Shown: piece after piece, positions 30,028-38,600 of the stretch | How positions within the stretch are numbered: the first letter of the stretch is position 1 | Layout of the letters: every line of letters begins with the position of its first letter | NCBI RefSeq assembly: GCF_030384665.1 | Contig: NC_083676.1 | Span: 1,612,001-1,676,000, forward strand | Direction of reading: 5' to 3' | Length of the DNA: 64,000 bases | Origin: Lodderomyces elongisporus | Taxonomy: Eukaryota; Ascomycota; Pichiomycetes; Serinales; Debaryomycetaceae | Notes under the pieces: generated by a model | What the model was told of the DNA's origin: nothing | Database searches by the model: none | Seen by the model: the letters and a program-made list of their open reading frames with translations, nothing else | Position numbers and translations under genes: made by a program

Positions 30028-30888
30028 ACAGTCTAGCCCTGAGCAATGTGATCCATACCCCTTTCCACCGCTTTTCCATTAACACTTTTTGAGTCTTGCG
30101 TGCGGTGTATATATATGTATGTGTATATGTATACGTATATGTATATGCTAATCATTGCGTATAACTTCAGCAGTTGTTTAATGAATGTTTAACACGAAAT
30201 CTGTATTCTCTGTATACATATACATACAAGTATATATATATATATATATATACATATATAAGTATATAAGTACATTTATGTATCGTAATACAAGAGGGTT
30301 TCGAAGAAAGTGAAATGTTTTGAACGATATAGATAACATTACAGTTACTATTGCAGAGCCAAACTTCATGGACTCTTGTAATGAAGTTTAGTGTAGACAT
30401 GAAGAAATAAACAATAAATCTCTATTTCCTTTCGCTCTACTCATTATACCTAAAGCTTTTCATATATTCTTCTAGTGTTTTTCTTTTCTTAATTGTGGCA
30501 AGGGAGACTCAGTTGAAATTCCCAAAGAAGTAGAAGCCAGTGATTAGCGTCTGTTTTGTCATATGCAGATTCAAGATGGGCTGAGAAAGTGAAGGAGGGG
30601 GGGAAAAAAAAATGAGGAAGGTAGCGATTTCCTTTGGAATCCCCTTTGCTCCCCCCGCATTCTTGGCTAAGCAATGAATTCCAACATACACAGCAACGTA
30701 TGTACAACTTTTGACTATATATATATACATACATACATATATATATATACCATAGAATTGGCAACATCATTCCATAAAAACACCAGTCTTTTATTTTTAT
30801 TACTTTTTCCTTCACCTCCTTCTTCTTTTTTAATCTTTTTTTTTTCTTTATTTTATATTGGACCACCACACAGTGAAACTATTTATCA
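30028..30888. other. Intergenic region between STM1 and peroxin gene
   Basis: About 860 bp with no supported gene. TATATA/TACATA microsatellites sit at 30107-30148, 30211-30275 and 30716-30752. The first two could act as 3'-end efficiency elements for STM1. A GGGGGGG-A run is at 30597-30611, and pyrimidine-rich DNA lies just before the next ATG. Confidence 0.6.
30211..30275. repeat. TA/TACATA microsatellite
   Basis: Alternating TA with interspersed CA units in the STM1 3' flank; an AT run of about 22 nt lies at 30230-30251. Confidence 0.85.
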
Positions 30889-32739
30889 ATGGAGAATGAG
30901 TCAAACTTTGACCAGAGCAGACCACCGAGTCAAAGTCTGAGCCTGAGCCAGACTCTGAGATCTGGCGGGAAACGGTCCTTCTATCGCAATTTGGCAGTCA
31001 ATTTGGCAAACACCGCAGTGACAAAAGGTAACAACATCATTCAAAAAAATCCGGGAAGTAAACGGGCAATTGCAGCTGGTACTGCATCCACCATATTGGA
31101 GATGGGTATTGATCGTTACGGTAATTTGGTAGATGATTCATCAAGGTCACTACCATCATCGATGGGTCGTCATGGATCGGTTGATCTAACAGAAGAACAG
31201 ATTAATCATATAGCCTCAATGGCTGAATCTGCAGATGAAGCAAAGAGTCCAAAGCAAAGTAACACACAACATTTTGCAGATAAATTGATTGAAAAACTCT
31301 TACGCTCTAGCTTACCTGACGAAGTACCCGAAAAAGAACTATTTGAAGAACGATTGAATAACCCCGACCGCGTGAAAAGGCCTGGGTTGTCCTTTCCCAT
31401 ATTGATTTCTAATTTGAAGCAATTGGGCTCAAAGATGACCAACTTGTTTGCTTTGCAATACGAAATAATCAACATTGTTGCTTGGAGAAAACCAAACAAG
31501 ACATTGAGTGTGTTGGTTCTTTACACTGCAGCTTGTATGTGGCCACACTTGATACTCGTTTATCCATTACTCTTTGTCTTATTTGGCATGTTGCTTCCAG
31601 GATACACACATCGTCACCCTCCTCGTAGGCCTGACTTGATCAAAGTGAAAAGCAGAGGTCAGTCTCTCTTTAAATTTTTGAATGCTACTGAAGAAACAAG
31701 CATTGTTGAAGATTTAGTCGACACGGAGTACTTGAAAGAAGATGCAGACATTGCCGACGTTAATTCTACTTCGTACACAATGTCCGAAGCCGAATCAGAT
31801 AATACTAAGGCATCCACAGCAGTATCAGTTTCTAGTCAAGGAGGTACCGAGAGTTCAGAGAAACTGGATAAAAAGAAGGAAGTTTCTAAAAGACGGAAAC
31901 GTAACCTTGACTTATTAGTTAACTTGAGAGATATGCAAAACTCAATGACTGATTTACTTAAATTGATTGAAGAGGGTGAAACATTTTACTACGAAACTGC
32001 AGGTTTCAAAGATGAGCGATTATCAACGTTTATATTCTATGGGGTTTTGGTAGCTACATTTGGTGCTATTTTCTTTGGTCAATTTATCCCTTGGAGACTT
32101 ATTTTTATCCAGAGTGGATGGATTGGTTTGACTTTGTGCCATCCAAAAGTGAAGAAGTTCTTGGTTGACTTTGGTGCAGCTAAAAAGAGAAGAAGCAAGG
32201 TTATTCAAAGGAATGCAGAAGCAGCTCAAAAAGCTGATCCAACGGCTGAAACAACTTCAAATAAAGGGTTGAAACAACTTTTGACTCAGCTTGACAGAAA
32301 TGATATCATTGTTGATGACTCTCCCGAAGTTAGACTTGTTGAAGTTTACGAGCTTGAAATCAAAAGTATTTTGCAAAATGATTGGAAATTTTACCGTTAT
32401 TCAAATACCATCTATGATCGTCTGAACAAAAATAGATTGTCTGGCAAGCGACCACCAGGAGTAGACCACCTTTCAAAAGTTTTCCCACCTACTGACTGGA
32501 AATTCGACGCCGAGTTTGTAAACAAATGGGTGTTGGATACAAACCCGATGGATTTTATAAAACAAAGAACTTTGGATGCAAGCTTATTTGTCATTAAAGA
32601 TGATGAAAATGAAGGTTGGATTTACGATAACATGAAGAATGTAGTGAATCTGGAAATTGTTTACGAATTCAGAAGAAGAAGGCTTTATAGAGAGTGCTTC
32701 CGGTATGGAAAATCCCATCGAAAGCCCGCTATAAAATAG
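30889..32739 (+). CDS. Peroxisomal membrane peroxin, Pex28/Pex29 family
   Basis: This is a 616-residue protein from the ATG at 30889. A conserved block, ADKLIEKLLRSSLP near residue 127 then RPGLSFPILISNLKQLGSKMTNLFALQYEI and WRKPNKTLSVLVLYTA, is typical of the Pex24/28/29 domain. Two hydrophobic regions, ~205-238 and ~380-425, are probable membrane segments or hairpins, separated by a charged Ser-rich loop. The C-terminal part has a DysF-like pattern (WKFDAEFVNKWV, EGWIYDNMKN, RRRRLYRECFRYG). In S. cerevisiae these proteins sit at ER-peroxisome contacts with Pex30-32 and limit peroxisome number and size. I cannot decide between Pex28 and Pex29, so no symbol is given. Confidence 0.82.
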   Translation: MENESNFDQSRPPSQSLSLSQTLRSGGKRSFYRNLAVNLANTAVTKGNNIIQKNPGSKRAIAAGTASTILEMGIDRYGNLVDDSSRSLPSSMGRHGSVDLTEEQINHIASMAESADEAKSPKQSNTQHFADKLIEKLLRSSLPDEVPEKELFEERLNNPDRVKRPGLSFPILISNLKQLGSKMTNLFALQYEIINIVAWRKPNKTLSVLVLYTAACMWPHLILVYPLLFVLFGMLLPGYTHRHPPRRPDLIKVKSRGQSLFKFLNATEETSIVEDLVDTEYLKEDADIADVNSTSYTMSEAESDNTKASTAVSVSSQGGTESSEKLDKKKEVSKRRKRNLDLLVNLRDMQNSMTDLLKLIEEGETFYYETAGFKDERLSTFIFYGVLVATFGAIFFGQFIPWRLIFIQSGWIGLTLCHPKVKKFLVDFGAAKKRRSKVIQRNAEAAQKADPTAETTSNKGLKQLLTQLDRNDIIVDDSPEVRLVEVYELEIKSILQNDWKFYRYSNTIYDRLNKNRLSGKRPPGVDHLSKVFPPTDWKFDAEFVNKWVLDTNPMDFIKQRTLDASLFVIKDDENEGWIYDNMKNVVNLEIVYEFRRRRLYRECFRYGKSHRKPAIK

Positions 32740-33098
32740 ACAAAGGTGAAGATAGAGACAGCGACAGAGACAGAGACAGAAATAGTGGTAGAGATTGAGA
32801 CAGAGATAGAGATTGAGACAGAAATAGAAATAGAGATAAAGATAGAGAAATTGCAATAGAGAGGCTTGAGCATGATTTTTTTTTTTTTCAGAAAAAGCAT
32901 AACATTGTATTTAAAGTTTTCTAGAACTCAATGAGGAAGTGGAGAGGCACGATATAAGCTGCAATACGAATAGATTGTCGCTGGTGGATTCAAATAAACG
33001 AAAAAAAAAAGAGAAGAGAAGAAAAGAATTGAAAAGAATTGAAAATGTTTAAAAAACAAATTGTTTGCATGATGCAGCAATTAAATTTTGTTATTAAT
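32740..33098. other. Convergent intergenic region, GAGACA/GATAGA repeat
   Basis: The peroxin gene (+) and ARV1 (-) converge here. About 105 bp after the peroxin stop is an imperfect hexamer array; the rest is AT-rich with A/T runs. There is no gene. It presumably holds both 3' ends. Confidence 0.7.
32751..32855. repeat. Imperfect GAGACA/GATAGA/AATAGA hexamer array
   Basis: About 17 six-base units of the form RAKACA or RATAGA run in tandem right after the peroxin stop codon. The units are in degenerate order and the plus strand is purine-rich. Confidence 0.85.
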
Positions 33099-33902
33099 TC
33101 ACAGCGAAATATAGGATACGGCAAAATCATCAAACTTTTGAACAAATATGCTAGCTACACTTTTAGCGATAATCACGGTAGCAATCACAGACGTGTAGCT
33201 TTCCTGAGTAACAATTTGCAACGCTTCAATGATGTATAGTATACTAATCAAATCAAGCACTTGTCTCATCGTAGAAGCATCGAATGGCCAAATCATGGTT
33301 AAAATTCGAAATAATTTTATTGCGCCAGCAACTAAAGTAGTTATAAAAAGCACCGACACGTAATGTTGTGTTCCGTCTTCTGATTTAATAGTCCGTCGTA
33401 CATCTTTCATATTCTCAATTCGGCTATCCAGCTTCAATCCCAATTGAAACACATACCTAGATATTAGATAAATTGTTCCATTAAAAATAATGTTTTTGAC
33501 AGTGATTTCTAGTATAAAAAACAAATATTGTATAATCAATGGTTGTGAAAGCACCCGCAGTATAACTTGGGAATGCTTAAACTCTTTCTCGTATGTGGCC
33601 CAGGACAAATAAACCTCAAGCAATGTGATCAAACTTGCCAATTTGAGCAAATAGCGGTGTTTGGCAAAAAATCCACTTTCCGGATTAGCATCGATCTCGC
33701 TTTCCGTGATGTTATAGGCCAAGTGTCTATATGCCCCCTTTTTCAATAATAGCAAATCAAGAAAGAGTATCACAGAGTCGTACTCAACGTATTTGTCGCA
33801 TATTTTAAAACATCGTGGGCACGGCGTAAGCTTGATGTAGTCGCTTTTATAGATAGAATATAGTTTAGTGATTCCCTTTTGTCCACACTCTACACATATC
33901 AT
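33099..33902 (-). CDS. ARV1: Arv1 sterol/GPI homeostasis protein of the ER
   Basis: This is a 267-residue protein; the ATG at 33902 begins MICVEC exactly where family members begin. The N-terminal Arv1 homology domain has the zinc-type cysteines Cys3, Cys6, Cys28 and Cys31 (CVEC...CPRC), followed by CDKYVEYDSVILFLDLLLLKKGAYRHL, the family signature. The remainder is very hydrophobic with three or more predicted membrane segments (roughly 87-105, 122-150, 185-210, 225-258). Arv1 works in the ER membrane in sterol trafficking and delivery of GPI-anchor intermediates. The gene is convergent with the peroxin gene and has a 318-bp 5' space. A TACTAAC-like sequence 15 nt upstream of the ATG is discussed among the rejected items. 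Confidence 0.93.
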   Translation of the reverse strand: MICVECGQKGITKLYSIYKSDYIKLTPCPRCFKICDKYVEYDSVILFLDLLLLKKGAYRHLAYNITESEIDANPESGFFAKHRYLLKLASLITLLEVYLSWATYEKEFKHSQVILRVLSQPLIIQYLFFILEITVKNIIFNGTIYLISRYVFQLGLKLDSRIENMKDVRRTIKSEDGTQHYVSVLFITTLVAGAIKLFRILTMIWPFDASTMRQVLDLISILYIIEALQIVTQESYTSVIATVIIAKSVASIFVQKFDDFAVSYISL

Positions 33903-34220
33903 TGGGGTGTTGATTGGTTAGTATAGATTTCTGTTAAAAAAATGCATCTGAAAAGCGCAAAACCAAAAGTAAGATTACATACAGAAACAGAGACGAAACA
34001 AAAAAAATTAAAAAAAAAATATTTATATAAATATATATAAAAATAATTTAACAATACATTTAGTTCAAAGATAACTGAAACTAAAAAAAAGAAAAAATGT
34101 ATGAAACACCTAGTTTAATCAAGGTTTTTCACGATTTTGGCGAAATTGTTTGTTTGTTACATTACTATTCATTCACGTCTCAACTATTTACTTTGTAGTC
34201 ACTTACTCTACACTCGTTTT
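33903..34220. other. Short intergenic region, ARV1 promoter
   Basis: This is 318 bp of AT-rich sequence between the ARV1 start (-) and the end of the FG nucleoporin gene (-), with an A-run and TATA tracts at 33995-34050. I see nothing else. Confidence 0.6.
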
Positions 34221-35426
34221 TTAGCACCAAGCTGCTGGTGGAGCCATATCGGGGACTTTTCCAAGTTCAAAAACGTTGGCTTGAAAAGCAGCTTGGTACA
34301 CTTGCTTTAGACTATCTGATAATTTGTCGAATCTCGCACTTCTTGGATCTGAACTGCTTTTGGTTGAATCTTGCACAAGTGAGACACCTTCAATGTTGTT
34401 TTTAGTTGAAGAAGCGAAAGGGTTCTCCACGTTTGTTGTATTTTGCGATGCGCCGAATGGTTGTTGTTGTTGTGGCTGTTGCTGTTGCAGCAACAGCACG
34501 TTCGGATTTTGATTCAGAGTGAATGAGAAAAAAGGCACTGCTGATGTATTCAGCTGACCAAAAGCTCCCAGTGATAATTTTGTGCTTTGCTGGTTGCTTG
34601 CACTAAACGCAGAAGGAACAGTAGAAGATGCCCCAAAGCTATTTTGCCCACTTTGGCCATTTTGATTATTCTGAAACGCTGTAGCTGTGTTTGTATTTCC
34701 AAATCCAGCTGGTTGAGAAGAATTGGTACCACTCAACGCACCAAATGGAGAACTAGTATTGGTGGGTTGGTTTTGAGACAGAGTCGATGTAGATGGCTGA
34801 CCAAATGCACCAAAAGCCCCCAGACTGCTGGAAAACCCACTGTTTCCAAATACAGATTGAGTTGTCAAAGGAGCGGTAGCAGCACTATTACTACTACTAG
34901 TAGTTGTATTATTTGCTGGTTGGTTCTGAAATATTGACAGAGACTGGCTAGAATTCTGGTTTAGAGATGCAAACGGCAGTTGTGTGCTTTGTTGCGAAGC
35001 TCCATTCAGAGGTTTACCAAATGCAGCTCCACCAAATGCACCAAAGTTGCTACTTGTCTTTGCGCCTCCTGTACCAAAAGATGATTGTCCGAACCCAGTG
35101 CCTCCAAATCCGGAGCTGCCAAAACCTGAGCTGCCTGCAGCCGTATTATTAGGCGTTGTTGTAGAAGTTGCTCCACCACTGTTGCCGAAACCTGAACTGC
35201 CAAAAGCTGAATTGCCAAAGGTTGAGTTTCCAAAGCCTGAACTGCCAAAGCCTGAGTTCTTCGTATCAGCATTAGCTTTGCCAAATCCAGAAGACCCAAA
35301 CCCCGAGGAGCCAAATGCCGATTGATTCGTACTGTTTGTACCAAATGGATTCGCTTTGGCAGAATTACCTGTTGCAAATGGATTTGATTGTGCTGATGAT
35401 GATCCGAACCCCAGTGTTCCAAACAT
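34221..35426 (-). CDS. NUP42: FG-repeat nucleoporin, probable Nup42
   Basis: This is a 401-residue protein. Most of it is Ser/Asn/Gln-rich with many FG, GFG and SGFG repeats (residues ~1-350), the hallmark of pore-lining nucleoporins that bind transport receptors. The last ~30 residues are different: SDSLKQVYQAAFQ followed by FELGKVPDMAPPAAWC. This fits the C-terminal Gle1-binding motif of Nup42 (consensus about F.LGKIP..PPP, ending near a Cys), where Nup42 joins Gle1 and Dbp5 on the cytoplasmic face to release mRNA. There is no Nup98-type autoproteolytic domain and no Nsp1 coiled coil. Confidence is high for FG nucleoporin and moderate for Nup42. Confidence 0.72.
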   Translation of the reverse strand: MFGTLGFGSSSAQSNPFATGNSAKANPFGTNSTNQSAFGSSGFGSSGFGKANADTKNSGFGSSGFGNSTFGNSAFGSSGFGNSGGATSTTTPNNTAAGSSGFGSSGFGGTGFGQSSFGTGGAKTSSNFGAFGGAAFGKPLNGASQQSTQLPFASLNQNSSQSLSIFQNQPANNTTTSSSNSAATAPLTTQSVFGNSGFSSSLGAFGAFGQPSTSTLSQNQPTNTSSPFGALSGTNSSQPAGFGNTNTATAFQNNQNGQSGQNSFGASSTVPSAFSASNQQSTKLSLGAFGQLNTSAVPFFSFTLNQNPNVLLLQQQQPQQQQPFGASQNTTNVENPFASSTKNNIEGVSLVQDSTKSSSDPRSARFDKLSDSLKQVYQAAFQANVFELGKVPDMAPPAAWC

Positions 35427-35520
35427 GTTTATTCATACAAAGAAGCTTGCTTGTGATGTGTGTTTTTATGTCATGTTTTTCAGTGAGAAACCATCTTTAT
35501 AATTGCGCGGCTACTAGCAA

Positions 35521-35559
<39 letters not shown>

Positions 35560-35786
35560 CACATGTACATAAATGTACAGAAATGTATATAATTTGATGA
35601 GGCAACATGGCAACGAAAGAAATAAATACACTAACCAGTATCATCGAGGAGGTGACAATGAGAGAGGGTATTAACTGGAAGAGAGAAAGTAGAAAAAGCG
35701 TGGCACTTGTAGATTTCGTAAGACATTAACAAACAATGGGACTTGGATTACAGACTACCTCTACTAGCTATACAATGTTAATTAAC
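35427..35786. other. Intergenic region between NUP42 and TOP3
   Basis: This is 360 bp holding the upstream region of the FG nucleoporin and the 3' flank of TOP3. It has a 28-nt AT dinucleotide run (35526-35553). I see no gene. Confidence 0.65.
35526..35553. repeat. AT dinucleotide microsatellite
   Basis: Uninterrupted TA alternation of about 27 nt upstream of the FG-nucleoporin gene. Confidence 0.9.
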
Positions 35787-37646
35787 TCACCGAACACTTA
35801 CATTTTGATTCAAGTTTGCTCGACAATGACTGGTCAAGATGGAGATCCTTTGGCTACAAGTGTTGAATGCATCAAGATACAAACTCTTCATGTCTTCTAC
35901 AACTTCTACTTTCGTCTTCAGTCCTCCGCATATCTCCTGTAATGAACTTTCCAATGACTTTCTCAAAAATGGCTTCGAAAGTGAAATACCATTAAATTCC
36001 ATCTTGTCAAAGCCTTCAATGAGCCCAATTCCAAGACCCGAAGGAATGATAAAGTCTGTTTTGCCCTTTTTCTGCTTTATGACATATTTTCGCGACAATA
36101 TCTTGTCAATGTGTTCTGCAATCGTCGCATCAGTGCCGATTCCATTAACATCCATAAGCGCAATGAGTTCTGGCTCAGTCATTAGTGACGGAGGACTAGT
36201 CTTGCCCTCTTTCATAACTCCATTCGATATTTTCACTTGTTCTCCTTCTTGGAAGGTGGGCAACTGCTTTGAGCTTTCCCATTTCTTGTAGATAAAGATG
36301 TCTAAATAGTTCCTTTCAAGTACCATTAAACCACTTGTAGTGAAGAACTCATCACCCCATTTTAAAGTCGCCAGCGTCATGCTACCTACCGCATCTTTAC
36401 TGCAGCATGCTAAGAAACGACGAACAACATACTCATAAACTTTTTTTTCATTGGCATTGGTCAAGGTATCAAGAGAAACATAATTAACTGGATGTATTGC
36501 CGGATGCGCATGATCATCATGTGAACCATTCCTTGGCGCTTCTAAACCGCGTTGAAGTAATTCCAGAGTGTATTGACCCCATCTACTGTCCTGTTTTTGT
36601 TTTTCCAAGATACCACTAAAGTCCATTGATGATGGGTACTTATCAGTCTCTGTTCTTGGATATGAAAGGAAACCTCTATTATATAAACTTTCGGCAGCTT
36701 CAAGTGCCGCCTTTGCTGACATCTTAAAATATCGAGAGCAATCCTTCTGCAACTCCACCGTGGTCAATGGGAGCGGGCGCCAATTTGTAGTTCTCTTTGT
36801 TTCCAATTTAGTGATTGTACCAAATTCATGTTGTAAACACGATTCGTATTGTAAAGCTACATAGAAACGATCAAAGACGTGTCCTCGACACCAATTAAAA
36901 GTTGTCTTTTTTTTCTCTTTCCAAACCGTTGGCTCTATAAACCAAAACGGTTCAGGCTTGAAACTTTGTACTCTTTTATACCTGTCAACGACGAAACCTA
37001 ATGTGGGGAATTGACATGTTCCATAAGAGACGACATCTTTTGTATCGATTGTCCTACTTGCCTTTAAAGAGTCCGTTAACAATCGTGTAAAGCTCAAGCC
37101 AACTCGAAAATCCACTTCCATTCTGCATGCAACAGCTGCAGCCGATTTCATATCCAATTCTGAAGGAGATCTTGCCGCTCGAAGTACATGGCTTTTATCA
37201 AGATGCGAGAATCGTGCTCTCCAAACATTGCGCAACGTTAGTCGTGGGTTACCTTTCCTAGCTGCATCAAATATCTCCTTACCAATAAATTCACCCTCTC
37301 TATCACAATCTGTCCAAATCATTAATTGGTCAGAGTTTCTTGCTTCTTTTGAAATGTTATCAAACACGTCTTGCTTAGTAATTTTTGTGACAATCTCAGC
37401 AGTAAAGAGCCGACTAGCGGCACATTTACCCCACAGGTACTCAGGTGGAAAGTCAAGGTTTGTGATATGACCAACGACCGAGGTCATTGTCACATCACAT
37501 TGGCCCGATTGCGGGAATAAAAATTTGAAATCATAGTTTTTGATATATTTATTTTTCGAATTTCTCACTTCGACCCTACCGCCTCCTAAAATTGATGCCA
37601 CTTCTTTTGCAATTGACGGTTTTTCGGCCACGCATAATACTTTCAT
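35787..37646 (-). CDS. TOP3: DNA topoisomerase III
   Basis: This is a type IA topoisomerase of 619 residues from the ATG at 37646, which gives MKVLCVAEKPSIAKEV, the usual family N-terminus. An in-frame ATG 69 nt further upstream (37715) would add 23 residues. The Toprim domain has EKPS and WTDCDREGE (acidic metal-binding triad). The catalytic Tyr329 lies in GFLSYPRTETD, and later motifs include GSHDDHAHPAIHP and LMDVNGIGTDATIAEHIDKI. There is no C-terminal zinc-finger extension, as in S. cerevisiae Top3. Together with Sgs1 and Rmi1 it dissolves recombination intermediates. A plain stop ends the frame; the GTAAGT just before it is addressed among the rejected items. Confidence 0.96.
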   Translation of the reverse strand: MKVLCVAEKPSIAKEVASILGGGRVEVRNSKNKYIKNYDFKFLFPQSGQCDVTMTSVVGHITNLDFPPEYLWGKCAASRLFTAEIVTKITKQDVFDNISKEARNSDQLMIWTDCDREGEFIGKEIFDAARKGNPRLTLRNVWRARFSHLDKSHVLRAARSPSELDMKSAAAVACRMEVDFRVGLSFTRLLTDSLKASRTIDTKDVVSYGTCQFPTLGFVVDRYKRVQSFKPEPFWFIEPTVWKEKKKTTFNWCRGHVFDRFYVALQYESCLQHEFGTITKLETKRTTNWRPLPLTTVELQKDCSRYFKMSAKAALEAAESLYNRGFLSYPRTETDKYPSSMDFSGILEKQKQDSRWGQYTLELLQRGLEAPRNGSHDDHAHPAIHPVNYVSLDTLTNANEKKVYEYVVRRFLACCSKDAVGSMTLATLKWGDEFFTTSGLMVLERNYLDIFIYKKWESSKQLPTFQEGEQVKISNGVMKEGKTSPPSLMTEPELIALMDVNGIGTDATIAEHIDKILSRKYVIKQKKGKTDFIIPSGLGIGLIEGFDKMEFNGISLSKPFLRKSLESSLQEICGGLKTKVEVVEDMKSLYLDAFNTCSQRISILTSHCRANLNQNVSVR

Positions 37647-38600
37647 ATGACCGGTTGTGAGAAGTGTTTCGAATGAGAGTCTTTGTTGTTTTCTATCAAT
37701 AAGTGATGAGGGCAAATGTTTATAAATATATGTAGATATATATATTCATACATACATACATACACGCACACACATCTACACATATAGATCTATATATATA
37801 TATATATGTATATATTTCTTCACGCGTCTGAGTATCATTAATCATAACTGCCGCGTTTGCTATTGCTTTTTTATTGCACGTGATCAAAGAGGTGCTTAAG
37901 ACATAGTGACCGAAATGACAAAGTAAACCTTTTTTTTCCTTTTTTTGTTTTTCTTTTGCAAACAATCTTATTAAAGAAAAGCAAGACGAAGCTATTAACA
38001 ATACTCTGTTGCTTCTGAACTATAAGGGCTAAGGCATATGCATTTGGTTGTTCGTTTGAACGATTAGTTGCACTTCTTTTGCTTGATTAATTAATCGGAT
38101 ACACCTCCTCAATTATATATATATATATATATACATGTTTCATTTTTTTGGTGTCTAGCACGTCTATTTATGAGTTTGTCTATATCTCACAAATACTACA
38201 TTTTTCTCTATAAACTGACTGATAAGTAAGTTTGATACTGGCAAATTTATATTCTTTTTTGATCCTTCACACAAACCCACTATTATCTTGATTGTATCGT
38301 AGTAGTGATTACGGAACTTGTAACACCGTATATAATACAATCACGTACTCACTAATTGACACTCTTTTTTTCAAACAAGGAATCCCATGCTAATTATTTA
38401 GGCAATTATATGATAAGAATTGTGTATTTCCTCGGTTTAAGCCCATACTCTTTTTTAATTTTAATTTTATTTTATTTTGTTTTATTGTTTTATTATTTTA
38501 TTTTATTTTATTTATTTATAGAAAAGGAATAAACACAAAATTCTAAAAAGAACACAATTGATAAGGCTATTTACAAATTGAACGGACCGCTCCCCTGAGT
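37647..38600. other. Divergent promoter region TOP3 / coiled-coil gene
   Basis: About 950 bp including the short optional N-terminal extension of TOP3 (37647-37715). It contains TATATA/TACATA tracts (37722-37815), an AT run (38113-38133), T-rich stretches and ATTTT repeats (38457-38520). I see no additional gene. Confidence 0.6.
38113..38133. repeat. AT dinucleotide run
   Basis: About 20 nt of alternating AT in the TOP3/coiled-coil divergent region. Confidence 0.85.

Noticed and set aside
33910..33990. Possible 5' intron of ARV1 (TACTAAC-like and GTATGT on the minus strand upstream of the ATG)
   Set aside because: TACTAAC occurs ~15 nt upstream of the ATG and GTATGT ~65 nt above that, but the first AG after the branch-like box lies inside the start MICVEC, which the family requires. 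A usable first coding exon is not visible. It is probably a chance match, or at most an unproductive 5' UTR site.
34984..35325. Pro/Leu-rich frame antisense to the FG nucleoporin (113 codons)
   Set aside because: It is the complement of the GFG/SGFG repeats and is not an independent gene.
35787..35815. GTAAGT just before the TOP3 stop, suggesting a 3' intron
   Set aside because: The protein already ends at the length expected for yeast Top3, and no good acceptor followed by a conserved C-terminal exon is seen downstream.
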